Below, piece by piece: positions 48,323 to 56,796 of a stretch of DNA of 64,000 nt. The notes beneath the pieces are model-generated. The model saw only the letters and a list, made by a program, of their open reading frames with translations. It made no database searches and was not told the DNA's origin. The position numbers were made by a program, and so were the translations under genes. Within the stretch, counting starts at the first letter, position 1. Each line of letters starts with the position of its first letter. Origin of the DNA: Bacillus sp. REN3 (GTDB lineage: Bacteria; Bacillota; Bacilli; Bacillales; Cytobacillaceae); assembly GCF_017912555.1 (NCBI RefSeq), contig NZ_JAERSD010000007.1:1-64000 (forward strand). The letters run 5' to 3'.

Positions 48323-49879
48323 TTACAAAAACGAAGAATCATCCATCTTCCGGAAATATCCGATGCCTTTATTCCGGTTGGCTTTCCCCTGGAGTTCATC
48401 CAGGTGCTCCTCGTATGGGGCTTCGCCCGGACTGATCTTCAGCAGGATTTTCAGGAGCGCGATTGCTTCTTCTTTGCCCGGAGCATCATACAGCAGATTC
48501 TCGCATATGTGAATGATCCTGCTCTCGATATTCGTCCTGATCTTCAAGAACCAGTCATCATAAAACAACGGAAACAGCGGGTCCGGAAGGCCTGAGAATT
48601 TGCGGATCGCAAGCACCGCCTTCTGCTTCACATCCGGCTCCCTTTCTATTTGTTCAATACAATCGATCAATTCATGAAAATCCATTCTGCACTTTACCTT
48701 CATATGGATTGAATCGCGATCAATCAAAAGATAATTATCTATTGACTCACCAGTATGCTCTTCAAAAATCGATTTAATATGATTGAGTGAAACCCGCAAT
48801 TGATTCCTTGCTTTTTCCAATGTCAGCTCCGGCCAAAACTGGTCATAAAGCTGCTCTCTCGTCACAGACTGATGGTAGGCAATGTAGATGACCAGTTCTT
48901 TCGCCTTTCGCTGGTTCCACTTTCCACATACTTCCTTTCCATTCAGCCAGATTGAAAAACCGCTGAGGAAGCTGATTTCCAGGAGTTGATTGGACTCAAG
49001 CCGTTTCACGCTGGTGGCAACAATATGATCCGCCTCTTTTTTCAGTGCATATGTATACGTAAAAGCACTGTCCTCTTTTTCGGTTTCTGCCGAGATTGAT
49101 TGGATGAAACGGATGGAAAAGCTGGCAAACATCCTTGGTTCCTCCATCATCAGGACATTACCAGTGTCCGGAATGATGAAAAAGCGGATTTTTTTCAAAT
49201 AAGAGATATTCATGACTTGAAACTCCAGCGGGAACATCCGATCGAATTCACCCTGGAGCATCATCATCGGGATACCGAGGTTCCTTAGTTCCTCCATGGA
49301 ATAATTCAGGATCGCTTCGGTAGCAAGCTTGAAATACCCAATATAGTCGTCCGCTGATACGTTACTGTATATGGATGACAATTTTGCTTTAAGGCAGCTT
49401 GATCCTTGGTAACTGATTGTGTTGACAAGCCTGCCGATCATTTTTTCAAACTCATCGCATTGACTGACAGTCTCACTTCGGTCGATCAATTCCTTCCTTC
49501 CGACCTCTTTAGGGACAAAGACCGGCGTCGCTGCAAGGGTAAGCGAATTGATTAGCTGCCTGTCCCGCATTGCCAGTTCAAGGGCGAGGTTCCCGCCTCC
49601 TGAATGCCCGATGACATGGACGGATGGTATCGCGAGCTTCGATAGCAGCATTTTGACGCTTTTAACCATTAGCTCCCATGTATAAGGTGTTCCATCTGGC
49701 TTCGTGCTTTTCCCATGCCCTGGCAAATCACACCGCAACACATTGAATTCCTTGAGGAAAAGAGGAATGACATCATCCCAGATCGACATATCAAGACCCA
49801 CGCCATGCAGAAATAAAACCGTATCATCACTCGGCTTTGCGCATTTTAAATATTCATAATGGAGTCTGATCCCGGCCAT
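48323..49879 (-). CDS. Alpha/beta hydrolase fused to SARP-like transcriptional regulator
   Basis: The 518-residue protein joins two modules. Residues 1-265 form an alpha/beta hydrolase with oxyanion HGVG, nucleophile elbow GHSGG (Ser93) and acid Asp213 (GEFDRMFP). At the catalytic histidine position (DTGNVLMMEEP) residue 241 is Asn, codon AAT. Residues about 300-400 form an OmpR/SARP winged helix (GKWNQRKAKELVIYIAYHQ), and the rest is a helical bacterial transcriptional activation domain. The likely reading is a ligand-sensing regulator with an inactive hydrolase fold. GAGGAGAG precedes the ATG at 49879. No obvious target lies nearby. Confidence 0.8.
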   Translation of the reverse strand: MAGIRLHYEYLKCAKPSDDTVLFLHGVGLDMSIWDDVIPLFLKEFNVLRCDLPGHGKSTKPDGTPYTWELMVKSVKMLLSKLAIPSVHVIGHSGGGNLALELAMRDRQLINSLTLAATPVFVPKEVGRKELIDRSETVSQCDEFEKMIGRLVNTISYQGSSCLKAKLSSIYSNVSADDYIGYFKLATEAILNYSMEELRNLGIPMMMLQGEFDRMFPLEFQVMNISYLKKIRFFIIPDTGNVLMMEEPRMFASFSIRFIQSISAETEKEDSAFTYTYALKKEADHIVATSVKRLESNQLLEISFLSGFSIWLNGKEVCGKWNQRKAKELVIYIAYHQSVTREQLYDQFWPELTLEKARNQLRVSLNHIKSIFEEHTGESIDNYLLIDRDSIHMKVKCRMDFHELIDCIEQIEREPDVKQKAVLAIRKFSGLPDPLFPLFYDDWFLKIRTNIESRIIHICENLLYDAPGKEEAIALLKILLKISPGEAPYEEHLDELQGKANRNKGIGYFRKMDDSSFL

Positions 49880-50029
49880 GGCACTCTCCTCTTTCCACAA
49901 AAAAATAGCTTCTCTATTATACTCTTTTCCTCGGGAGAAAAAGAAAGAAACCTATTAAAATCGCAATCCTTCTTTCGTTTCATTCTTAGTCTATGAGTAA
50001 AATGGCACAACCCCACAGAATAGAAGCTG

Positions 50030-50270
50030 CCGCTCTACACTCCACGAAATTCTTTTCCGGGTTAAGGATGCTATACGGATCCAGCGTTTTTTGATCATTT
50101 TCATCATTTCGTATACAGGTCCATGTTAAAGTCGCTGGAATCTTGCTTTACCAATGCCAACTCCGTGCTCGCCCATACAGGTTCCGCCTTTATCCTATGC
50201 ACAGCGGACGGTTTCCCCATTCATCCTTCCTGCAGCCTTTACCTCTGTTGGATATTGTTTATCAAACACA
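50030..50270 (-). pseudogene. Decayed FAD-linked oxidase (GlcD/D-lactate dehydrogenase) C-terminus
   Basis: On the minus strand the translation shows KGGTCMGEHGVGIGKARFQ, a hallmark of the GlcD/D-lactate dehydrogenase family, followed after a frameshift by LDPYSILNPEKNF, the family C-terminus. A TAG lies just before the hallmark (VRCA*D) and a TAA just after it (FQRL*). The N-terminal FAD domain is absent. It is therefore a remnant. Confidence 0.75.
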
Positions 50271-50318
50271 AACAACGCCCCTCTTCCAGGCAGCCATACT
50301 GAAATGGCTGGGCAGGCT

Positions 50319-51347
50319 TCACAGGCCAATATAGCGGGCATAATACGATTTTGCTTTTACCGTATCATTGGTCCCATGGACAAGGACCCGGCCGTCATGG
50401 AAGATGACCATCTTGATTTCATCATCCGGCATGAACTGAAGCAAAAAAGGATTCCCCTTTACTTTCCCGATATCCCCCAGGCGCCTGGCCAGCTTCCTGA
50501 GGTCTGTCTTATGTGTTTGCCGCGGGTTGATCTGGATCGTATTGCGGCCGCATAAAGAAGCATAGCTGACCTGTTGGTCAGAAGCCCTGTCAAGGAACTC
50601 AAAGCGATGATGGACACAGGCAGGGCATTCAGGATTCCTTCCCTGGCTGATATCCATTTGCAGGAATGAGTTGTGCCAAATATCCATTTGCTCGAGATTC
50701 GGGTTCGATTCAGCACCGACCAGAAGCTTGATGGCCTCCACTGCTTCGAAAGATCCAATGATCTCTGTGATCGATGACAGAACGCCAATGCTGTCACATG
50801 TCTCCCCAAGTCCAACGGGCACAGACGGGAACAGGCATCGATAGCAAGGAGTCTGTCCCGGCCTGATGACGGAGAACATCCCCCTTGAGCTGACTGCTCC
50901 TCCATAGACCCACGGGATGCCGTGCTTGACGGCAACATCGTTGATCAAATATCGGGTATTGAAATTGTCGGTTCCATCGACAATGACATCAAAGCCACCC
51001 AGTAAATCTTCAGCATTGTCAAGGGTCAGGTCAGCGATGATGGGCTCCACCTTCACTCCGGAATTTATCTTCCTCAGTTTTTTTTCGGCAGCAATCACCT
51101 TTGGCAAGCTATCCAGCGCGTCGTCTTCATCATAGAGGGTCTGCCGCTGCAGATTGGACAGTTCGACCAGGTCCCTATCAATGATCCTTACATAGCCGAC
51201 ACCTGCACGGACAAGGTGATTGGAAATCACTGTCCCCAGCGCTCCCATGCCAACAATCACAGCAGAGCTTTCCAGCAATTTTCCCTGGCCTTCCCTTCCA
51301 ATCGGCTGGAATAATATCTGTCTTGAATAACGTTCCATCTCTGTCAT
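50319..51347 (-). CDS. ThiF/MoeB family adenylyltransferase
   Basis: The 342-residue E1-like enzyme has the ATP-binding GMGALGTVISNHLVRAGVG, the RIIDRDLVELSNLQRQTLY segment, DGTDNFNTRYLINDV, and two zinc-type pairs CYRC and CPACVHH. It adenylates the C-terminal glycine of a ubiquitin-like sulfur carrier such as MoaD. The extra C-terminal region (about 80 residues) is diverged. GGGAGGGG precedes the ATG. It is divergent from the tungsten oxidoreductase gene, which supports a pterin cofactor role. Confidence 0.88.
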   Translation of the reverse strand: MTEMERYSRQILFQPIGREGQGKLLESSAVIVGMGALGTVISNHLVRAGVGYVRIIDRDLVELSNLQRQTLYDEDDALDSLPKVIAAEKKLRKINSGVKVEPIIADLTLDNAEDLLGGFDVIVDGTDNFNTRYLINDVAVKHGIPWVYGGAVSSRGMFSVIRPGQTPCYRCLFPSVPVGLGETCDSIGVLSSITEIIGSFEAVEAIKLLVGAESNPNLEQMDIWHNSFLQMDISQGRNPECPACVHHRFEFLDRASDQQVSYASLCGRNTIQINPRQTHKTDLRKLARRLGDIGKVKGNPFLLQFMPDDEIKMVIFHDGRVLVHGTNDTVKAKSYYARYIGL

Positions 51348-51492
51348 GAACTTCCCCTCCCGCTTCTAAATAGATTATAAGGTAAATAATGCTTTTTTTT
51401 ATCAAAATTTTTCACTATACTTAATATTAAGAGGACTTTTCTGCCCTCGAGGCTATCCTATCTTTAATGATGAAAGAGGTGGAATGGTTAAA

Positions 51493-53334
51493 ATGAGTTT
51501 CGGAGGATTCAAGAACAAGGAAATCATTGTGGATTTAACTGATGGCACAATCGATTACAGAAAGGTTAATGAAGAAGACGCCAGGAAGTATATCGGCGGA
51601 CGCGGTCTCGGCGTCAAGTATGTCCTTGATAATGGGCCTGAGGTCGAACCATTATCGGAAGAAAATATCCTGTGCATCATGACAGGCCCTGTGACCGGCT
51701 CGCGTTCTTCGATGAGCGGCCGTCTTGCAGTGGTGACGAAGTCACCGCTGACAGGAACGGTAACGGATTCCCACATGGGCGGATGGACTGCGGCCCGATT
51801 GAAATGGGCTGGTGTGGACAACATCATTTTCAAGGGAAAGAGTGACAGGCCAGTCTATTTATATGTCGAAAATGGACAGGCAGAGCTTCGTGACGCTTCC
51901 GATTTATGGGGCATGGGCACGCGCGGCACTGTCCAGGCAATGAAGGATCGCTATGGGGAAGAAGACCTGAGTGTGATGACGATTGGCCAGGCTGGCGAGA
52001 ACGGCGTCCGCTTTGCCGGATTCATGAACGAGCATGACCGCGCTGCCGGACGGGGAGGCACCGGTGCTGTTGCCGGATTCAAGAAACTGAAGGCCATTGT
52101 CATCAAAGCGGCGCAAAAGGGCAACATGCCTGAACCTGCATTGAAGGATGAGTACAACAAAGCGAACAGGAAGGCTGTCAAAGCAATCCTTGAAGGAGGT
52201 TTGACCGCTCCGAACAAAGGCGGCTTATCCGTATACGGAACGAACGTCTTGACAAACCTGATCAATGAAGTAGGAGCGCTTCCAACAAGGAACGCCCAGC
52301 TAACCCACTGGGATGAAGCGGAAAAGCACTCAGGCGAATATGTAAATGAGCATTTGCTTGTAGCCAACAATACATGCCATGCCTGCCCTGTCGCTTGCAA
52401 AATTGAAGTGGAAGTGAAAGAGGGCAAATATAAGACTCGCGTTGAGAGCTTTGAATTCGAATCCGCATGGGCACTTGGCGCCAACAGCGGACTCAGCGAC
52501 TCTGAAGCCATCGCCTACTTGATCGATGTGTGCAATGAATACGGGATGGATACCATCGAGCTGGGGAATGCATTCTCCGTCACGATGGAAGCTTACGAGA
52601 AGGGGCTTGTCGGCCAGAAGCTTGATTGGGGCGATGCTGACGGCATGATCGAAATGGCGAGGAAGGTCGCCCATCGTGAGGGCTTCGGCGGCATCCTTGC
52701 CGAAGGGCCGGCCCGCGCTACTTCCCTATGGGGCGCGCCAGAGCTTTCGATGTCTGTAAAAGGTCAATCGATTCCGGCATACGACCCACGCGGCATCCAG
52801 GGAATCGGCCTTGGCTACGCGACGAGCAACCGCGGCGCCTGCCACCTGCGCGGCTATACAATCGCAAGTGAAATCGCCGGCATTCCGGAACCAACAGACC
52901 GCCTGAAGCCTGAAGGCAAGGGCGAGCTCCTGAAGACATTCCAGGATATGCTTGCATTCTCTGATTCTATGAACATCTGCAAATTCTCTTCCTTCTCGGA
53001 AAATGCCGAGCACTATGCTGAGCAATACAGCACGATGACAGGCATCCCGATGACGGCGGAAGACGTCATGCATGCCGGCGAAAGAATCTATAACCTTGAG
53101 CGTTATTACAATAACCTGGCCGGCTTCGACAAACGTGAAGATGACTTCCTGCCAAAACGGTTCACTGATGAGCCAGCATCAGGAAACAGCGCGGGATTCG
53201 TCAGCCGCATGGATATCATGCTTGACGAATATTATCAGGTCCGCGGCTGGAAAGACGGCGTCGTGCCTGAAGAAAAACTCCGTGAACTGGGAATCACCAC
53301 GGAAGGGACCTCCTCTTCCCAGGAACAACTATAA
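51493..53334 (+). CDS. Tungsten-dependent aldehyde ferredoxin oxidoreductase
   Basis: The protein of about 613 residues has the AOR pterin-binding region GPVTGSRSSMSGRLAVVTKSP, the 4Fe-4S ligands CHACPVACK (CxxCxxxC) and a fourth cysteine in SDSMNICKFSS. AOR enzymes oxidise aldehydes to acids, reducing ferredoxin, and bind tungsten as bis-pterin. I chose the ATG at 51493, ten bases after GAGGTGG; an ATG at 51484 is close to that site. MoaD-like genes and a ThiF gene flank it, and a tungstate importer lies at 36 kb. Confidence 0.92.
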   Translation: MSFGGFKNKEIIVDLTDGTIDYRKVNEEDARKYIGGRGLGVKYVLDNGPEVEPLSEENILCIMTGPVTGSRSSMSGRLAVVTKSPLTGTVTDSHMGGWTAARLKWAGVDNIIFKGKSDRPVYLYVENGQAELRDASDLWGMGTRGTVQAMKDRYGEEDLSVMTIGQAGENGVRFAGFMNEHDRAAGRGGTGAVAGFKKLKAIVIKAAQKGNMPEPALKDEYNKANRKAVKAILEGGLTAPNKGGLSVYGTNVLTNLINEVGALPTRNAQLTHWDEAEKHSGEYVNEHLLVANNTCHACPVACKIEVEVKEGKYKTRVESFEFESAWALGANSGLSDSEAIAYLIDVCNEYGMDTIELGNAFSVTMEAYEKGLVGQKLDWGDADGMIEMARKVAHREGFGGILAEGPARATSLWGAPELSMSVKGQSIPAYDPRGIQGIGLGYATSNRGACHLRGYTIASEIAGIPEPTDRLKPEGKGELLKTFQDMLAFSDSMNICKFSSFSENAEHYAEQYSTMTGIPMTAEDVMHAGERIYNLERYYNNLAGFDKREDDFLPKRFTDEPASGNSAGFVSRMDIMLDEYYQVRGWKDGVVPEEKLRELGITTEGTSSSQEQL

Positions 53335-53362
53335 TTATAGCTGTAAGTCGAAACGATCATTA

Positions 53363-53388
53363 AAAGCCAGGCGAATCCGCCTGGCTTT
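53363..53388 (+). terminator. Terminator after the AOR gene
   Basis: AAAGCCAGGCG pairs with CGCCTGGCTTT, followed by T-rich sequence. Confidence 0.85.
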
Positions 53389-53493
53389 TTAGCTTTTTTT
53401 GGCTAGCATCAGAAATTCGCAATCCGGTATCATCTGCTTTAGGCATTTTATCGGGATTATGGAGGTAACGACAATAAATTGAAGGAGAGTTGA

Positions 53494-53580
53494 TATTTAT
53501 TTAGCGGAAGGCCAATTTTTAGCGAAAATAGTGGGTTTATTTAGCGGATACAGCCGTTTATTTAGTGAAAGAGCGATTTT
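53494..53580. repeat. Short 21-bp tandem array (about 4 units)
   Basis: On the minus strand the units read CGCTAAATAAACGGCTGTATC-like at 21-base period, about four times. It shares the CGCTAAAT core with the array at 4434-4643. It lies between the convergent AOR and MoaD-related genes. Confidence 0.65.
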
Positions 53581-53605
53581 TTCCAGTCCCGCAAAAACAA
53601 AAAAA

Positions 53606-53624
53606 CAGCATCATTAAGATGCTG
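53606..53624 (-). terminator. Terminator after the MoaD-associated gene
   Basis: CAGCATC pairs with GATGCTG, followed by seven T residues on the minus strand. Confidence 0.75.
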
Positions 53625-53630
53625 GAGTCC

Positions 53631-53903
53631 TTAACCGCCAATGCGTGTCGTTTTATAGCGGTAATTTTTAATGAGTTTTTCCAAAGCTTCGCCGCTTTCA
53701 GCGATGAAGCGGATATGCACTGAATTGACAGTGAAAGCTTTAGTGAATGAAATTTCGTCTTCGCTTAAGATTTCCGCGCTCCATCCTTCCCCGTTATAGA
53801 TAAACGGGAAATCGGCTGTGGCTCGCCTGCCCCCCAGCTCTTCAAAATAGGTACCCAGATGGCCCCGATCGATTCCGCGGAATTCCAGGATGCGATCGAT
53901 CAT
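53631..53903 (-). CDS. Small protein linked to MoaD (possible MoaD-related C-terminal domain)
   Basis: The 90-residue protein MIDRILEFRGIDRGHLGTYF... has no catalytic motif I can name. It starts one base after the MoaD-like stop and has AGGTGG before the ATG, so it is coupled to that gene. It resembles the C-terminal domain found in some MoaD-related proteins, which would make it a split form; this match is from memory and uncertain. Confidence 0.55.
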   Translation of the reverse strand: MIDRILEFRGIDRGHLGTYFEELGGRRATADFPFIYNGEGWSAEILSEDEISFTKAFTVNSVHIRFIAESGEALEKLIKNYRYKTTRIGG

Positions 53904-53904
53904 C

Positions 53905-54177
53905 TCAGCCACCTGCCACCGGCGGGAACAACGCGAATTGGTCACTGTCCTTCACCACTGTCTCTAGGTCATCGTCGTGGATGATGTTGCGGCCATTAAT
54001 ATAGACATGGACGAACGGCTTCAGCTTCTTTTGTTCATTAAAAATTTCCCCGTGAAGCTCCGGGAACATTTCGACCATCTTATCGAGCACATCGATCACC
54101 CTGTCCCCGTCAGGATTCACTTCGACGTTGACACCGCCGCAAATTTCCCTGAGGTTCGCAAATACCTTTACCTGCAT
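53905..54177 (-). CDS. MoaD/ThiS family ubiquitin-like sulfur carrier
   Basis: The 90-residue protein has the ubiquitin-like MoaD fold and ends in the activated Gly-Gly (PPVAGG). It starts MQVKVFANLREICGG. Such carriers receive sulfur after adenylation by a ThiF/MoeB enzyme and donate it to molybdopterin. A ThiF-family gene lies at 50.3 kb on the far side of the AOR gene. Confidence 0.88.
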   Translation of the reverse strand: MQVKVFANLREICGGVNVEVNPDGDRVIDVLDKMVEMFPELHGEIFNEQKKLKPFVHVYINGRNIIHDDDLETVVKDSDQFALFPPVAGG

Positions 54178-54250
54178 TCCTACCGCCCCTTTCTATTAAC
54201 CTAATAATAAAAGGAAAATCCCAAAATGTCACCCGCTCTTTTTCTGCGAC

Positions 54251-54288
54251 AAAAATGGCCAGCTTTCCGAGGAAAGCCAGCCATTTTT
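54251..54288 (-). terminator. Terminator after the TudS-like gene
   Basis: AAAAATGGC and GCCATTTTT enclose an inner CTTTCC/GGAAAG stem. T-rich sequence follows on the minus strand, separating this unit from the MoaD gene. Confidence 0.8.
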
Positions 54289-54755
54289 CACTGCGGCAAA
54301 AGATGTTCATTGGCCCTGAATAAAGGTTCTTCTGAGTTCGGCAAGTACCAAAGGGTTTCCAACTCGATTCCATTCTGGGAAAATAGAAGCATCAATTCTT
54401 CCATGAAGACACCACGTCCCGGATCGCAGGATGGACTGCTTTGAATTCCGAGCAGACCGGCCAGTTCATAGCCATTCCTTAAATAATCCTTTACCTGAGC
54501 CAGCACAGGCTTCAAGATTTCCCGGCAATGCTTCCTATAATCCGGGGTATCATATTCTTCATAGGTCATCGGCGGCCGATTCAGGCCGAGGAAGGTGAAT
54601 TCAGGGCAAGGCAATTGGAGGATGCCAAATCCTTCTCTCAGTGCCCATGTTGCTGCGGAAAGCACTGGACCTTCTGCTCTTGCTTCATTTTCAATGACCG
54701 TGTTCTGATTCAAGATACAATGTGAAACTAGCAAAATCCGTTTACTACGCTGCAT
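54288..54755 (-). CDS. TudS-related putative desulfidase (CD3072 type)
   Basis: The 155-residue protein shows SHCILNQN near residue 11, QLPCPEFTFLG near the middle, and SSPSCDPGRG in the C-terminal part. Three cysteines at such places match the ligands of the 4Fe-4S cluster in TudS, which removes sulfur from thiouracil. The gene overlaps the ECF S-component gene by 11 bases and is last in its operon. The actual substrate is unknown; a selenium-containing compound is possible by context. Confidence 0.72.
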   Translation of the reverse strand: MQRSKRILLVSHCILNQNTVIENEARAEGPVLSAATWALREGFGILQLPCPEFTFLGLNRPPMTYEEYDTPDYRKHCREILKPVLAQVKDYLRNGYELAGLLGIQSSPSCDPGRGVFMEELMLLFSQNGIELETLWYLPNSEEPLFRANEHLLPQ

Positions 54756-55323
54756 TTCTTTTCTCCGTTTTCTTGATTTTCGCGAAATTAGGAAGACGGG
54801 CTATCATGAAAGCTACTAGAAAGCAAGTCACGATTTTATCAACAAGATTACCGGTAATCCTCGAAATGAACGTTGAGGCAAAAACGCTCTCACCAGATGC
54901 TCTTAACCATAAAACAACGACATCCATCCCGCTCCCATTCAATCCACCGAAAACGGCGACTGCGATAGGCGTTCCCACCAATGGAGCAATCACAGAAAGC
55001 AAGATTCCGGTCGCAAGGGCTACATACCACTTGCTAAAATCAAACTTCCTCGCCATGAAACCGGCAACAAGAGCGATCGTAATGCTGACGATTCCAAAAA
55101 ATATCGCTGTCGGTCCTGTCGTCATGCCAAGCACGATATTGGTCACTCCTCCAGTCAGCGCACCCCACCAGGGACCGAATAATACGGCAATCAATACGGT
55201 ACCGATGGTATCAAGGAACAGCAGCGGAATCTTCATGGCAGAAACAACTGTACCTAAAATTACATTCAAAGCGATTCCTAGAGCTGAATAAGTCAAGATC
55301 ACCGACTTGCTAGTATGTTTCAT
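54745..55323 (-). CDS. ECF transporter S component (CD3073 type)
   Basis: The protein of about 192 residues has five or six membrane segments and the S-component pattern GTVLIAVLFGPWWGALTGGVTNIV near the N-terminal third. S components bind a specific small molecule and work with a shared energising module encoded elsewhere. The start at 55323 follows GAGGGAA. The gene overlaps the end of the LysR gene and the start of the TudS-like gene, so all three are coupled. Confidence 0.75.
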   Translation of the reverse strand: MKHTSKSVILTYSALGIALNVILGTVVSAMKIPLLFLDTIGTVLIAVLFGPWWGALTGGVTNIVLGMTTGPTAIFFGIVSITIALVAGFMARKFDFSKWYVALATGILLSVIAPLVGTPIAVAVFGGLNGSGMDVVVLWLRASGESVFASTFISRITGNLVDKIVTCFLVAFMIARLPNFAKIKKTEKRNAA

Positions 55324-56218
55324 TTTTCTTTCCCTCACTTTCCCTATTTGATAATAGTGCGGAGAATTCTTTGATGATTGGGCGGTTGGCAGTATCGATA
55401 TGAGTAGCTAAATAAAACGTCCGCTCGTATGGCGGCAACTGCTCGATCAGCTGGATCCTGCCCGCATTCGCCGCTGGCAGTGCAGCAAGTCTGGACACAA
55501 AAGATATGCCAAGGCCAGCTTCCACTGCAGCTATGACAGATTCAGTACTCCCCATTGTCACGGCTGCTTTCAATTCGCTGATCTCCATTCCGTTGACAGC
55601 AAGGTACTCCTCCATCATCTTCCGGGTACCAGACCCTTCCTCTCTTAAAACAAAGTCGTAGTGCCTCAAAGCGGCGAAATCGGAATTCTCTCCAAGCTCA
55701 TATCCATTTGGCGCAACAAGCACCAATGAATCGGAAGCGATTGGCTTGTAGGAAACCTTTCCCGAGTCAAGCTCCATCCCAATAATTGCCGTGTCAATGT
55801 GATGGTCTAGCAGCTGATCAATGATTTTCTTTGAATCACCGACGACAATTTGAACATCTACTTTCGGGAATTGTTTCCGGAACATACTGACCCAGCGGGG
55901 AAGCAGATATGTACCGGGAATGGTGCTTGCCCCAATGGTCAATGTCCCGGTCAACACCCCCTGGAACTCATTCAGTTCGTCTTCAAGCCTTCTCCATCTT
56001 TTAATCAAGTCTCCCGCTGCCTGATAAACAAGCATCCCCGCAGGCGTCAGCCTGATGCCTGAAAAGGTGCGGTCGAACAATTCAAAGCCGAGCTCATCCT
56101 CCAGGCTTTTTACCTTCTGGCTTACAGCAGGCTGTGAACTTTTCAAAGCAATAGCGGCATCAGAGAAACTATTTTTTTCAACGACCATCATGAATGCTTC
56201 CAATTTTTTTAAATTCAT
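55310..56218 (-). CDS. LysR family transcriptional regulator (selenium-metabolism-associated type)
   Basis: The 302-residue protein has an N-terminal winged helix (residues 1-60: LKKLEAFMMVVEKNSFSDAAIALKSSQPAVSQ) and a substrate-binding domain that begins LTIGASTIPGTYLLPRWVSMF. That segment and the overall sequence resemble the LysR subgroup reported in selenium-using bacteria; the match is from memory. It is the first gene of the operon with the ECF S component and the TudS-like gene. Confidence 0.78.
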   Translation of the reverse strand: MNLKKLEAFMMVVEKNSFSDAAIALKSSQPAVSQKVKSLEDELGFELFDRTFSGIRLTPAGMLVYQAAGDLIKRWRRLEDELNEFQGVLTGTLTIGASTIPGTYLLPRWVSMFRKQFPKVDVQIVVGDSKKIIDQLLDHHIDTAIIGMELDSGKVSYKPIASDSLVLVAPNGYELGENSDFAALRHYDFVLREEGSGTRKMMEEYLAVNGMEISELKAAVTMGSTESVIAAVEAGLGISFVSRLAALPAANAGRIQLIEQLPPYERTFYLATHIDTANRPIIKEFSALLSNRESEGKKNETY

Positions 56219-56470
56219 TGCCTCAACTCCGATTATAAAGTTTCTTTATATATACTATATATTTTCTTTATGTATTCTCCATTTGATTTTACCCTTTAAA
56301 AGGGGGCATTGGAAGAGCATAATACCATTCATTTGTCCAATTTGTGAAAAATGGTTAGACTGGAAATCAGGTATATTTTTCATTAAATATTTTCTAGGAT
56401 GATTCTGTTGACATATTATTGTCTGAATATTATCATTGTTCTATGAAAATGTTATTGAAATAGTAAAATC
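56219..56470. other. Intergenic stretch between LysR and the T-box leader
   Basis: No gene is seen in this AT-rich segment. It should hold the LysR promoter on the minus strand and the brnQ promoter on the plus strand. Confidence 0.4.
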
Positions 56471-56484
56471 AATGAAGAGAACAC

Positions 56485-56718
56485 GTCCTTTATAAAACTG
56501 ATCCACAGAGAGCCGGTGCTTGCTGCAAGCCGGCGTTCAATTTGTAAGGGACATCATCTTGGAGATGCGAAGCTGAACCGAAGTAAGCTTTTGCCGGCGA
56601 TTCCACCGTTAAAAGGGACACGTATGATGGTACGTTGATGAGGGCCGCGTTCATTCGCGGAATACGGGTAGTAACGAGAGGCGAACTCGTCCCTGCATGA
56701 AGGGCGGGTTTTTTATTT
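56485..56718 (+). promoter_or_regulatory. T-box leader upstream of brnQ
   Basis: The leader has the stem I pieces GAGAGCC, GCTTGCTGCAAGC and TTGGAGATGC, a CTGAAC segment, the T-box-like GGGTAGTAACGAG, and a terminator whose arm CTCGTCCCT pairs with AGGGCGGG before a T run (about 56688-56718). The probable specifier is ATC at 56553-56555, an isoleucine codon, which fits a branched-chain amino-acid carrier. The T-box sequence is a little diverged from consensus. Confidence 0.75.
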
Positions 56719-56796
56719 TGCTGCAAATAACTATTCCGTTCCAAAATTCCTATACTCATTAGTGCCAAAACCTAATTTTTCAGGAGGATTTTTAGA

